Source: Anastrepha obliqua
Taxonomy: Eukaryota; Arthropoda; Insecta; Diptera; Tephritidae
Length of the DNA stretch: 64,000 nucleotides
Assembly (NCBI RefSeq): GCF_027943255.1
Contig: NC_072896.1
Span: forward strand, 66,110,501-66,174,500
Direction: 5' to 3'
Below are positions 21,360 through 32,562 of this stretch, in pieces; the first letter of the stretch is position 1, and each line of letters begins with the position of its first letter. The notes beneath the pieces were generated by a model, which was not told where the DNA came from, made no database searches, and saw nothing but the letters and a program-made list of their open reading frames with translations. Both the position numbers and the translations under genes were made by a program.

Positions 21360-21788
21360 CCACAATATTTATTTCGCATAGCAGGAAAATTATAGCAAAG
21401 TCCACTTTTCTATCCGCAATATTTTGAAAAACGTCTCTGGGTTAATAAAAACCAATTTATGTTACGTTATTATAATTGTTGGTGCGTTTATTCTCTATTA
21501 TTATTTGTACAACATTAGGTGACTTAAATATTGAAATTGCCCAGAACGAAGGCTTTGAAAATGAGATGGACGATGAGTCTTTTGCTTACCATGCAAATAG
21601 AATCGAAGAGATTTACTGTTTGAATATTTGCAAGAAAATAATATGATATAAAAAACCAAATCAAAAAATTCGTCTATTGAAATATCACAAAAAACTAATT
21701 TTATCAAGGTTTATCACATTCTTTGTAACAAAGCTAAAAAAATACTTTCCATTTTATGGAAAATAAAAATTCTTGCTTTCAGTCGGTT
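21360..21788. other. Non-coding stretch before piggyBac
   Basis: No gene recognised. Open frames here are chance. Confidence 0.5.
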
Positions 21789-21792
21789 TTAA

Positions 21793-23863
21793 CCCTTTCG
21801 CTACTGCTGGGACACTGATATCCCACAGCATGTTCACTTCACCCTGAAACTTGCAATTTTCATAGGAAACTCAACCGAAATGTCCTAATCAGTAGCTGCG
21901 AACAATACTTACAATTTACCGTTATCCGCATTCCACACTGTTTTAATCGTGTTTAGTTTTGATCAGTTGTTTGTGAGCAGTCGCTAATATTGCATCAAAT
22001 TTACGCGTAATTTTGGTGAAATAATACGTATTTTTATAAGAAGGGTTAATTTTTCTAAAGAAAAATATTGCCCTATTACTGGTAAGTACAAATATATATT
22101 TTAATAAGAGTTTTGTGAAAAATATTCAGCGAAAATTAATTTTGGGATGCATGTGTCCCAGCAGGGCTTTATATAGGGACATATATGTCCCAGCAGTTCG
22201 TTGTACATAATGTATCACACAGCTAATTTTTTTATTTTTGCAACCTCGTAGACAGCAAAAATGTCGAAATTAAATCGCGATCAAATTAGTGCATTACTTC
22301 AAGAAGATGATGATGAATCCATGGAATCAGGAACTGATTTTAGTGACGAAAGTGATGATATTTATAGTCCTGAGTTAGATAAAACCACTGGCAATGACGA
22401 TTCTTCCAGCGATTCAGAGGAGACCGGATTGAGTGACGAGAATGGTGGCATAGACGATCAACCTGCACGAGGTGAGGAAGCCTCAGGCACGGTTATTTGG
22501 AGCACACCGAATGAGTCGTTTGTTTCAAGAAAATCGGTTAGTAACCACCGCGAATGCAAAATTGCAGTAAATATTGGGCGCCACTCAATCCCCTTCGAAA
22601 TTTTTCGCAAATTGTTTCCAAGAAGCATATCTTTGCACATTGCCCAAGCAATATATGCCACTCAAACCAGTGAAACGGGGCATCAAAATTTGGCTTCGCT
22701 GGATACACCTATGACATGACTGGATACACCTGTGACATGAGTATCTATTGTGGAAAAGAAGGATCTGTCCTTGAAAGGACACTCGGCGAACGAGTTGTGA
22801 ATGATCTTGCAGCAACGATTTCTAACCCTGACGTGACACTTTGCTTTGATTGTTTTTTCACCACTGTTAATCTTATTAACAACATACAATATCCAGCTTT
22901 GGGAACATTCATGTCCAACCGGAAGAATGTTCCGAAAATACCAGAAAAATTGCAGCGAGTCGAAGCTATTTTCAAAGTTAATTCGGCGGGTACGAAGTTA
23001 AACTAAAACCCTTTAATTAATATTTTAAGTAACTTTCTTGGCAGGTACCATAGCGGTAAAGTGGCAGGAGGTAATGCTGCTCAGTAACTGCCACACTCTG
23101 AAATGAGCACTGTAAGACGCAAAATGAAAGATGGAACTGAGGCAGAGTTTCCATGCCCTGACATCGTAAAGACGTACCGCGCAATAATGGGCGGTGTGGA
23201 CTTGGCAGATCAAATGTCGGGATTGTATGATATAAGCAGAAAATCAAATAAATGGTGGAAAAGAGTATTTTATCGTGGCATGATGATGGCTGCTCTAAAC
23301 ACTTGGGTTATATATTCGGAGCTGAATAGGAAGAAACCTGCCTTCTTACCAGTGCTAGTCGAGATTGCTGAGTCGCTAATTGAAAAGGGAAAGGAATCTA
23401 CCGCATATAAACGATCCCGTCGGTCTGGAAGATCATCGAATAGGTACAAATCAATGACAAATGTGGGGGATCATTTACTCATAGAGCAGTCTAAAAGACG
23501 TCGGTGCGTAGCATGCGTCAATCGAAAAGTCGAGAAAAGAACAAAAATTATTTGCCGGGCTTGTAATTTGCCATTCTGTATACAATGTTTCGCTTCATCA
23601 CATTCATAAAATAAATAAAAGTACAAATAATATGTTATTACCAAACAAATGTTTCTACTTTCTAGGTGTAGTTTGTACCCTGTTGGGACAAATATATCCC
23701 ATTTTTAAATACTGTTGGGACACCTATGTCCCACCTCAAAATACCGTTATCTACATAAGTTACAAGCTTCATCTAGTTTCTATGCACATAAAGTACCAAT
23801 GGGTATCCAAAAACTCAAAAATAAAGTTTGAGCAAATCCCCTGCAAAAATCGGAGCGAAAGGG
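21793..23863 (+). mobile_element. piggyBac-like element, TTAA flanked
   Basis: A 2071-bp element between TTAA at 21789-21792 and 23864-23867. The ends are inverted repeats CCCTTTCGCT (10 bp perfect). Five 18-bp palindromes of the form TGGGACANNNATRTCCCA lie inside the ends. It encodes a piggyBac transposase with an internal deletion. Confidence 0.95.
22261..23609 (+). pseudogene. piggyBac transposase, internally deleted
   Basis: Starts at ATG 22261 with an acidic, serine-rich N-terminus (EDDDESMESGTDFSDESDD). The frame breaks near 22690. The next part reads YTCDMSIYCGKEG, LGERVVNDLA, VTLCFDCFFTTVNLI (a catalytic D) and GTFMSNRKNVP. After another break near 23100 the last segment has RAIMGGVDLADQM (the late catalytic D) and WWKRVFYRGMMMAALN. 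A C-terminal cysteine-rich zinc domain follows (CVACVNRK, CRACNLPFCIQCF). The first catalytic region is deleted between NLFPRS-type sequence and GHQNLAS. Stop at 23607-23609. Confidence 0.93.
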
Positions 23864-24025
23864 TTAAACATATTTGGAGTATAGAAACCTCAATAAATTA
23901 ATTTGCATAGCCTGCAATGCAGAGCCCCGTGCAAATACCCAAATCGGTGTTGACAGAAAAATGCTAAAAGATAAAGCAACAACAGCAATACAGGAACTAT
24001 TGTACAAAAAAAAACTATTTGTGTC

Positions 24026-24821
24026 GGCAGAGAATGTTAATGGAATGAGAAGGAGCAAGTGTTAAATGAGCTTTTTTCGAGTACTAATTTCAGAGAATGT
24101 TAATGGAATCAGAAGGAGCAAATGTTACTGTTAACTATTTTTAGTACAATTGAGATTTGAAAGGTTTGTAGTAAGGGATTTTAGAACCCCGACTTTATAG
24201 GCCCCACACAAACAAAATACTTTGGTAGGCGCAACAGCAGCAGCAAGCGCAACGCGATGGCCGCTTTGCCACCACAAATTCTAAAATGTTCTAGAACACA
24301 ACAAAAACAGCGCACTCACTTCATGCCTCAATATGCGTATGTCATCCAAACCCAAAATCTAAGCCTAACGAGTACAAAAACGTTATACATTCGTAGACGC
24401 AGTCGCAGCGGCCATGATTCTATTAGTCGCGACGGCGCTGAACAATTTAGAATATTATACGGGACAAAAACAAAAAATTCATTCATAAGTTCGAGCTCAT
24501 ATTTCTAGGAGTAAAGTTTACTTTCATTCATAAAATGAGCCGTCCATATGCCAATTTTCGCGACCATTCGAAAATAGTCAACATTGGAATATTTCGCGTA
24601 GAATTATTTGCCAATATTTGGTAAATCTTGAATTTTTGTCATGTCGAGTGGCAGCGGCTCCCTATATATGAATGCAGCATATATGTATGTAAATATGTCT
24701 TCTAACCAAAGAATGTTAATGTTCCATAACATTCTCTGCTGCCATTAACATTCTCTGTTGTTAGTACTCGAAAAAAGCTCATTTAAGTTTGCTCCTTCTC
24801 ATTCCATTAACATTCTCTGCC
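24026..24821. mobile_element. Foldback-type element with GGCAGAGAATGTTAATGG arms
   Basis: Arms of about 80 bp at 24026-24108 and 24742-24821 are inverted copies, about 93 percent alike by eye. Both contain GGCAGAGAATGTTAATGGAA, GAGCTTTTTTCGAGTACTAA and a second AGAGAATGTTAATGG. A further shortened copy lies at 24727-24738. The CAGAGAATG end resembles hAT ends (hobo and Hermes start CAGAGAA), but the bases outside the arms do not form an 8-bp duplication. The middle (24109-24741) has no coding signal. Confidence 0.75.
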
Positions 24822-24829
24822 GCAGTCAG

Positions 24830-26630
24830 CAATTTCGAACATTCCATTTTCGAAATGTGTCCATGGTAAAAATTTCTTAAATGTGTTTTATATGTGTGCT
24901 TCCGGTTTTGTAATATGCTACAAACATTCTGCTTACAATTTGTCAATGCATACTTTTAGGCGTGAAGCTTTCTTTGTAATGGAACTGCATAGCTTTTTGG
25001 ACGATGCGACTTTATTTCGTGTGAAATGCCTTAAATAAAGTGAAGTGTGAAATGCGCCAAATAAAGTAATTCTTGTTAATTGTAAATTTAGATGTGTCTA
25101 TTGCTGGCTATTTTACAATACAAAAATTGAAGAAATAAAGTAAATATTTTGTTGACAATTATGGCCGAATCAACCAATTTTTCAAAGGTAGCATAAGTGT
25201 CAAACATTACAAAAGTTTGCGCGGTTTTTTTCCGATCTGATTAAGATTTATTTGCGGTCTATATTTCTTTTGGGTCACTGTAACATGATGGAAAGAATAA
25301 TGAGATGACGCCTTTCGTGGTACCGTTACTTCGCTCTCAGTGAATTTGACTATGAGTTACGTCGTTTAGCCCCAGTATAACCAGATTACCATTTTCGTAT
25401 ACTTGATTTAGCATTTTTTGTTTGTTATTTAATCTCGGAGTTTTAGTACTTTTTTCATGACATTTTTCTAGCCTGTTCTAAAAGTAATATTTATAGTTTT
25501 GTAAAATATACATTTTTTAAAAGTTAGTTCAATAATTCACTCAGTTTTATTGAGCTTTACTTCTTTTGATCATCTGGTCGCAGTGTCACCAATCAAATCT
25601 TTCTCTCGCTACTGCAGTGTTGCTTAGCTTTGGATATAAAAACGCACTAAAATGCCCACTTAAAGAAAATAAAACACCAAATTTTTTATTGAATTACTTA
25701 AAGAACTTTGTATGCGTGGCAAGTTGTCTTTAAAATGTGCATTTTTTAAATAAATGTGTTCCGGTTATGTCAATTTAATTCATGAGTTTTTTGTTAAGAG
25801 AAACTCTTGTGTTAAGGGAGCGACTTTTTTGCTATATTTGAGGTTATGTAACAAGATAAGGTACTATTTTTGTAAAAAGGCCGTTATAGTTTCTTCAGTA
25901 GTATTTTGTTGCTTTACTATGAATACACCTCTTGATGCCCTATGTCCCACTAAGGATTTAGGACCACTATGGTTTTAATTCGCATTCAGTAGATTCAAAT
26001 GCTTTTTAAAATGTGTAAAAAGGTTGTCAATGTTAAGAAGAGTTGAGAGAGGGACATTTAATATTCTTGCATAACCTTAAAAGGATCAAAAAAGTAAATT
26101 TACACGTTCAAAATATCAAATTTTATAAGAACCAACAAATTTTCATTAACACTAAAACCTTCTCAGAGTAACCCTTTTAATATTATTTTGTTTAATAATA
26201 CAGTTTGTGTTTTAACTTACAGTTTCGGTAGCTTTAAATTAAAAACAAAAAGAAACAAACATCAAACTTAAAAATTTTCGCATTTTGGGTATAAAAAAGC
26301 ACTAAATTTATTGTGAAGAGCAAATGGTTGGTAACACTGCACAACTTGGCAAAAGTGACGTCACCACTCTCTGATGGGCGCAATCTTGTTTCTATCATTC
26401 ATGTCACTGTAAGAATGTTACTTTCCTGATGAATTGCCGCAAATAAAACTCGCGTTAATTCAATTCACACTGAGGGGTTCCAAGGAAAGCAGGCAGATGT
26501 AGCAAAATGCTGCAAAACATTTATTTGTACACTTGCAGCTTATGATATTGTTGCTGCAAAAGTAGTTTTTTTACTAATATTGCAGAAAACGAAATAAGAT
26601 TGGTTTTTCTCAGTTTTTATCGCCGATTCA
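24830..26630. other. Long non-coding stretch
   Basis: AT-rich. I see no gene. Similar short blocks (GCAGTGTYACCAA) occur inverted near 25,585 and 26,335 and may mark another decayed element, but this is weak. Confidence 0.45.
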
Positions 26631-26637
26631 GTTTCAG

Positions 26638-27468
26638 TTGCGCGTTATATTACGGTTGAAAGTGACAATATGGGGCAAAATTGGGGATTTACCATTAGAA
26701 ATGCGTAGAATTGTTTTTAAATTGTACTTGGAAAACAAGCCTCTGTGCGAAATCGGTAAAACAATTGGCAAATCGCATTCTGTGGTGCAAAGTGTTATTT
26801 CTAATTACGGTAATACTGGTAAATTGGAAGCTAATCACCACCAAGCCGGAAGGCAACAAATATTGATTCCACGTGAGGAACGCAACAAAGTAGCATCAGT
26901 CGCACAAGATCCAAAAACAACCTCCACGATACTATGCCGAAATATTCTAGAGTCTTTGCATAAAAAAGGAAGCCCACACCAAGTTCGTGCAGGCATAACA
27001 CTGGTTATCATATAAGATTGGCACGCCACAAGCCTTACATGTCAGATATTAACAGAAAGAAGAGATTGAAGTTCGCCAAACGCTATATAAATGAGCCAGA
27101 TTCTTTTTAGGAAAACGTCATACTCAGTGATGCGTCGAAATTTAATGTATTCGGATCAGATGGCCCTCAAAAAATTTGGCGAAAAGAAAATACAGAAAAG
27201 AATGAAAACAATTGTATTTTACCGTTAAGTATTGCGGAGGAAATGCAGTGGTTTGGGGGTGCATCTGGAGTAGGAAAAATGTTTTTTATTGATGATAAAA
27301 CGGGCAAACTTCTGCATTTAAACATTTTGAAGAATAATTTACATGGTAGTGCCGTTAAACTTAGACTGAATGCTAAGGGGTTCTTGTTTCAATCACACAA
27401 TGGCCCGAAACACTCGTGCAAGAACGGCTTATAAACTGTGAGTGTACGAATAAATTGTGTGACCCCTG
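26638..27468 (+). pseudogene. Tc1-like transposase pseudogene with right end
   Basis: The N-terminal helix-turn-helix pair reads LPLEMRRIVFKLYLENKPLCEIGKTIGKSHSVV. Then comes HKPYMSDINRKKRLKFAKRY and INEPDSF, a stop, and ENVILSDASKFNVFGSDG with the first catalytic D (the following E is A). GASGVGKMFFID and LNILKNNL follow. The second site reads FQSHNGPKHS, where QQDNDPKHT is usual, so the D is lost. The third acid is deleted and the sequence runs straight into the right end, whose complement starts CAGGGGTCACACAATTTATT and is followed by TA at 27469. The left end was not found. Confidence 0.85.
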
Positions 27469-27494
27469 TACATACGTCCATACATACATATATT

Positions 27495-28290
27495 GAACAT
27501 TCAGAACGTAATTGGTCCAAAGCTACGCGTGTCTCCCAAGGCAGCTGAAGCTGTTCCTCTTCCATAGGTTGTGGTTGGCATGCAGGGGTCGGGGTTTGGG
27601 AATGTGGTAAGGGTCTCCCGTTGAATGTTATTTATTTCTGTCTGTAAACAATCCGGGCCACTAGTTGTGTTTTGTCCTGGATCTCGTCTCTCCCGACGCA
27701 CCTGGGAGGTGAAATTTCTGCAAGGATGAAACCTCTGGTAGAGGTATCTTCACCTTTGACCTCCTTTATCCAGAGGAAATTGGAAAAAATTGTCAGCATA
27801 GTAGACCAGTGATGCTCCCTCTGGTGCTTGGGGTAGAAGTTTAAAATCAAGGATAAAAGAACTCCACCTCGAGGGACACCTTGTTTTTCCTCTTATGGGT
27901 TGAGTTTTGATCTCGAAAAAATACTGACGACCACTTAAATATTTCATGGATCACCTCTTAAATCCCGACGGGAGGGTAGACTAAATATTATCGTCTAGTA
28001 GCGTGGGATGGACGACTGTGTAGAAAGCCTTCTTCAGGTCCAGCGCTACTAGGACAGTCCTCGCACAGGCACGGTTTTATTTGAGCCCGCGGTTTGCCTG
28101 GGAGTGTATGGCGGTGAGTGCTGTGATGGCACTGTATACTCTGCAGAATCCATGCTGATGCGTTGCTGGGGTAAGATGTTTCGTGTAGAGTGGGAGTAAG
28201 AGAGTTTCAAGGTCTGCCATTTCTTTACTGTTAGAGCTGGGTTAGAATTTATGTATATATTTTTAATTGATAACGAAAAAAATTGCTCTT
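27495..28290 (-). pseudogene. Non-LTR reverse transcriptase fragment (Jockey-like)
   Basis: The minus strand reads HQHGFCRVYSAITALTAIHS, then TVLVALDLKKAFYTVVHPTL (motif A, usually LDLSKAFDTV), KYLSGRQYFFE, and SLVYYADNF (motif C, normally YADD, so one catalytic D is N). A final piece PWETRVALDQLRSEC is typical of the region after the RT. Reverse transcription would need both acids of YADD, so it is dead. Several frameshifts. Clade by memory: Jockey/CR1 type without RNase H. Confidence 0.85.
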
Positions 28291-28294
28291 GAAA

Positions 28295-29785
28295 AAACAC
28301 GTTACATCCATGGGGGATGGCAGCATGCAGGAAAGATTGCATGGGGCAAAGACAGTAGGATGACCTAGACTGAGGTGGAGTAATGGAAAGCAGAAACTTG
28401 CAGAGGGGATTAAGTGACGGACAAGCTCAGAGACTAATTGTCTTGCAGACCAAAGCTCACCAGGTGTGCATCAAACGATGATTTATTTTTCTTCTACATG
28501 TTCTTTTCAAACTCGCCAAAATAATTCTTAAAGTAGACACATGCATGTTTACAACTTTTTTTGTGAAAAATACAGTAAAAAAATCCTATGAAGGAGGGAC
28601 CCACTTTTGTTAGTCCCTTTTATTGTTATTGCCCTCACTAAATTATGCGCAACTGAAGGGCGTACAAGTGCATTTAATGTAGTATAACAAAAGGCAGAAA
28701 TTAACAAAAACAACGAATAATGCGCGAAATGAAAAAGTGAATAAAACAAAAACAACAAGAACACCTTTCATTGTGTTGTACAACAGAGCAATTCATTTGA
28801 ATTAGCGCTGAAATAAATCAGAACCACAAAAAGTCAGCAAGCGCGTCAAAATGCCTAAAATTATGCAGGAATTAAGGTGCAAAATGTGGTCGAATGTTTG
28901 TAAGGCAAAAACGAAACATAACAGTAAAGTATGTTGAATAATGATTTCCAACGCGAGAAGTTGTTGGCAGATGTTCGTGGAGGGAATGAAAAAAGCCAAA
29001 TATTTGAGTGTTGCTGACTTTTGGCTTCTGAGAGAACAAAGGTAGAGAAATGTTGAGAATTCAAGGTGGCATTGGTGGCGACTCCTTGTCTCGGCATAGT
29101 TAGCGCGTACGGTGATTGAGGTGTGTCGAGGTGTTGAAATGTGCGTTGCGGAACACTGCGCATTTGAAGTGCAGAGGCGTTTAGTTGTTATCGCCCCCCA
29201 TACAGGAGCTGGGTTTAACTGTGCGTAACATTGCGCAAAACCCTGCCACGAGTCTCACCCAACGTCATCGATGAGTGAGTGGTGTAATTTTTTGCTCAAA
29301 TTTTTAGCGTTTATTTCTGTCTCGATTTTTATAAATGTGTAGTGACATTTAAGTAGCACTCCTGATAAGTCGCATAAAAGCTTCGTAATGAGGTGTAGAA
29401 GTGCGAGCTTGTTAGAGCTAGAGTGGTGGTGAATAATCATTGCGTTGGGAATTTATGGGTACAAATGCTCGTAGTTTGTTGAAGGGCCAGCCAAAAATAT
29501 TTACAATAACAATTAAATGCACAAATAAAAATATTTTCTTAAAGTACAATACAATAAATGGTTGAAACTGTTGTTAATTGTCAAGGCGTTATTTTAAAAT
29601 TAGGATAAACGCACTTTCCAGCAGTGTAAGTAGCATTATGAGGGAAGCTTAAAATAAACCTAATAAATAGGACGAATTGCTTGGTGATTCTCCAAGTCCA
29701 GACGCTTACAGTGACTCAATAAAGAGCTCGGATACCCAAGTGATATGATTTTAAATAAAAAATATATATTAAAATGCAATTGTAA
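28295..29785. other. Long non-coding stretch
   Basis: No repeat or gene recognised. Sequence character from 28,550 to 29,470 is mixed and less AT-rich, and could be unique host DNA. Open frames have no motif. Confidence 0.45.
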
Positions 29786-29792
29786 TGCGTTT

Positions 29793-31072
29793 ATGTGTCA
29801 CATTCGGTTTTAGATAAATTATACATTAAAAGAACCATGGTACATGTACAAAGAATGGCCAGTCTTTGCATATGCGGGGCCCTTAGGACCACACCCACAG
29901 ATGCACCAAATATTATACTTAACCTTTTACCAATAGAGCGATTCGGTAAGCAAACAGCTGCCAAAGCAGCTCTCAGACTAAGAGAAATCGGCCTACTCAG
30001 AACGAACCAAAGAGGACACTCTTCAATTCTAGAAAAATTCCCCAGCATTCCTGGCCCAACGGATTTCTGTAAGACCAAGGACATCAATTTAAATAAATCT
30101 TTTGTCACAGTATTTCCTTCCAAAGAGGAATGGGATAACGGGCTTATTGTTAAGAAAAATGACTTAAACTTCTACACAGATGGCTCAAAACTGGACAACA
30201 AAGTAGGTGGAGAGGTTTACTCAGATAAACTCGGAGTATGCCAATCATTTCGCCTACCTGCCATAAAAGAGGGACTTACGGTAATAAAAACGAGAGTATT
30301 ATCCACAAATGAAGTCTTCATTTACTCGGACAGTCAAGCGGCAATAAAAGCGCTTGAATCCAAAACGCACTCGTCAAAAACAGTTCTAGAATGTTTTAAA
30401 CTACTAAATTACGTATCTAAGTGCTACAAAGTGCACCTTATCTGGGTGCCAGATCACAGGAATATATCAGGAAACTGCAAGGCGGATGTACTTGCACAAA
30501 CCGGTGCAACGCTCGATCTCAAACCGGATAAGGCGCTGATACCCATGCCAATAGCCACTTGTAAATTACTTATAGAGTGGAAAACCATAAAAAAGGTAAA
30601 TACAAGCTGGCAAAACCTCATAACATGCAAACTAAGCAAACAGACATGGCCGAACTGGAACAGCGGTGGATCTGCTAAGATTTAACAGAGAAGCTATAAG
30701 AAAAATGATAGGTGTATTAACTGGTCATTGTTTAATAGGCAGCCACGCTAGAAGGTTAGGACTCCCGTACTTCGATTTCTGTAGAAGCTGTCTTAATACA
30801 GAGGAAGAGGAAACAGTCAGACACCTTTTATGTGAGTGTGAAAGCTTAGCTATGAGAAGGCTGCGCACTCTTGATACAGCATTTTTAACCGATGTAGCGG
30901 ATATAGCCCATCTAAAACTAACGAAGCTCTGCTCGTTTATTAAAGCTACCGGATGGTTTGAAAAAGAGCACGTAGGGTAAGGATAAGCTCCAGTGGTATC
31001 ACAATGGACCTGCGAAAGGTCTAAGTGTGTCTTTATGACAACCACCCTACCTACCTACCTACCTACCTACTT
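29793..31072 (+). mobile_element. 5'-truncated non-LTR retrotransposon, copy B
   Basis: Starts abruptly inside ORF2, as expected of 5' truncation during target-primed reverse transcription, and runs to a 3' end made of (CTAC)n at about 31047-31071. The 3' leader GATAAGCTCCAGTGGTATCAC matches copy A at 13.8 kb. Target duplication not identified. Confidence 0.88.
29795..30979 (+). pseudogene. LINE ORF2 C-terminus: RNase H and zinc knuckle
   Basis: Frame 1 (29795-30685) reads VQRMASLCICGALRTTPTDA, the segment after the RT. The RNase H domain follows: LNFYTDGSKLD (first D), a helix with KEGLTVIKTRV, EVFIYSDSQAAIKALES (D) and LIWVPDHRNISGNCKADVLA (usually VPGHRNI; last D present). After a frameshift near 30670, frame 2 (to 30979) has LLRFNREAIRKMIGVLTGH and the cysteine-histidine tail CRSCLNTEEEETVRHLLCEC. 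RNase H clears the RNA template; the tail probably binds nucleic acid. The RT itself is absent. One frameshift, so decay is mild. Confidence 0.92.
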
Positions 31073-31269
31073 TCGTTCTTCAAACGTATTTTACAAAACT
31101 ACAAAAAAAACAAACAAACTTCAACGCATCCGCACATAGAAAATACAAAAAAAAAAAATTAACAAAATACATGACAAAATAGAACTCGGATATTTAGGTA
31201 TATAAAGTAGAGTTAGGCAAATAATATTTAAGAAAAAACAATATAATTAATATTTAGTCTGCTAGCCTT

Positions 31270-32085
31270 TATTTTATCTCACAGAAAGTCTTCTTGGCAT
31301 GGATTCGACCAGCGTGTTGCATGTTAGGGGATATATTTTTCCCCATTCGTATTTAATGTCATCTTCTAGTACTTTCTTGTTCCTAATAACATGCTTTTTC
31401 AGTTGGTTTTCTTAATGAGCCCATAGATGTTCAACTACATTGATGATTAGATATTGTGGAGGTGTTTCAAATACTTTAGGGCAGTTGTACATAAGCCATA
31501 GACTGTCATCAAGTGCCTTATGTTTACGATCGTTGTTTTGATTGTACTGGAAATTGTCCATAATTCCCATTTTTCAGCACTTTGGACCAAAAATTTTTAG
31601 GTATTGTTTGTGATCCATATTGCCGATAATGAAGCACAAATTTCCAGTACCAGCAGCGGATATACAACCCCATACCATTACCGATCCACGCTCATGTTTA
31701 ACTGTCGGACGCAAATTTTTTTCCAGCAGCTCTTAATTAGGTCTTCTCTACACACCTGAATATGTTAAACTTGTTTTCATCTGCAAATGAAACGCGCTTC
31801 CAAAACTCGAATTCCTTATTCCCATGACGTTTTGCAAAATTTATTCTCTTGTGTCGGTTAATCTCGTTCATGAAAGGTGTTTTCGTGTAACTCTTCTACT
31901 GTAATTATTCTTTCGCAACATTATACTTATACTTTCGGGACTGCAGTTAATATTAAATAAATAATATCAAATTTGGATTCTTCTTAATTCGTTGCTCTAT
32001 CCACCGTTCATCTGCATACGAAAACGATTTTAGTCGTCTCGAATTCTTCTTACTGGGATCGCCCGTACGTTGAAATTTCGACGTT
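31270..32085 (-). pseudogene. Tc1-like transposase pseudogene
   Basis: The minus strand has NRHKRINFAKRHGNKEFEFW and SFADENKFNIF with the first catalytic D, GSVMVWGCISAAGTGNLCF, and YNQNNDRKHKA (second site, D kept). Then come LYNCPKVFETPPQ, a degraded third site (usually SPDLNPIE, here YLIINVVEHLW), and SMPRRL near the C-terminus. The N-terminal domain upstream of 31,860 is barely readable. Stops and frameshifts throughout. A separate lineage from the Tc1 at 26.6 kb. Confidence 0.82.
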
Positions 32086-32562
32086 ATTCGACGTTAAAAT
32101 ACGGAGAGCAAAATTTAGTCATACCTTTTTTTAGCATTTATAGTCATAGAAAAAAGTTGAAACATATATAAATGGATAGCTTATATTGAAACTTTTTACA
32201 TGATATATGTGAATAGATGTACATTCTAATCTTGGTAATTCGGACACTTGATAATCCGGACACCAAAACGTTTTCTATTGAAGTCTCTGTAATCCGGACA
32301 CCACGTATTCATGTACCTCTAAAATTCGGACACTTCTTTATTTTCCAGTGAATATGCTGAAATAAAAAGGAATACAGTTATTTTTTATTTTATTTTACAA
32401 AGGGGACTCCCCTGCTAACTACTTTGCGTGAATAGTGCGTTTAAGTGCTCGTCAGCCTCCTAGTTCATATTCATAAGCATATTTGCGTAACGTGTAGTTC
32501 AGTAGCTAATTTCAAACATTAACTCCATAATTTCTTTAACTGTGGACTGTATAAATTTAACT

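Noticed and set aside
30725..31045. 106-codon minus-strand frame
   Set aside because: Shadow of the LINE ORF2 tail on the plus strand, which has clear RNase H and zinc motifs.
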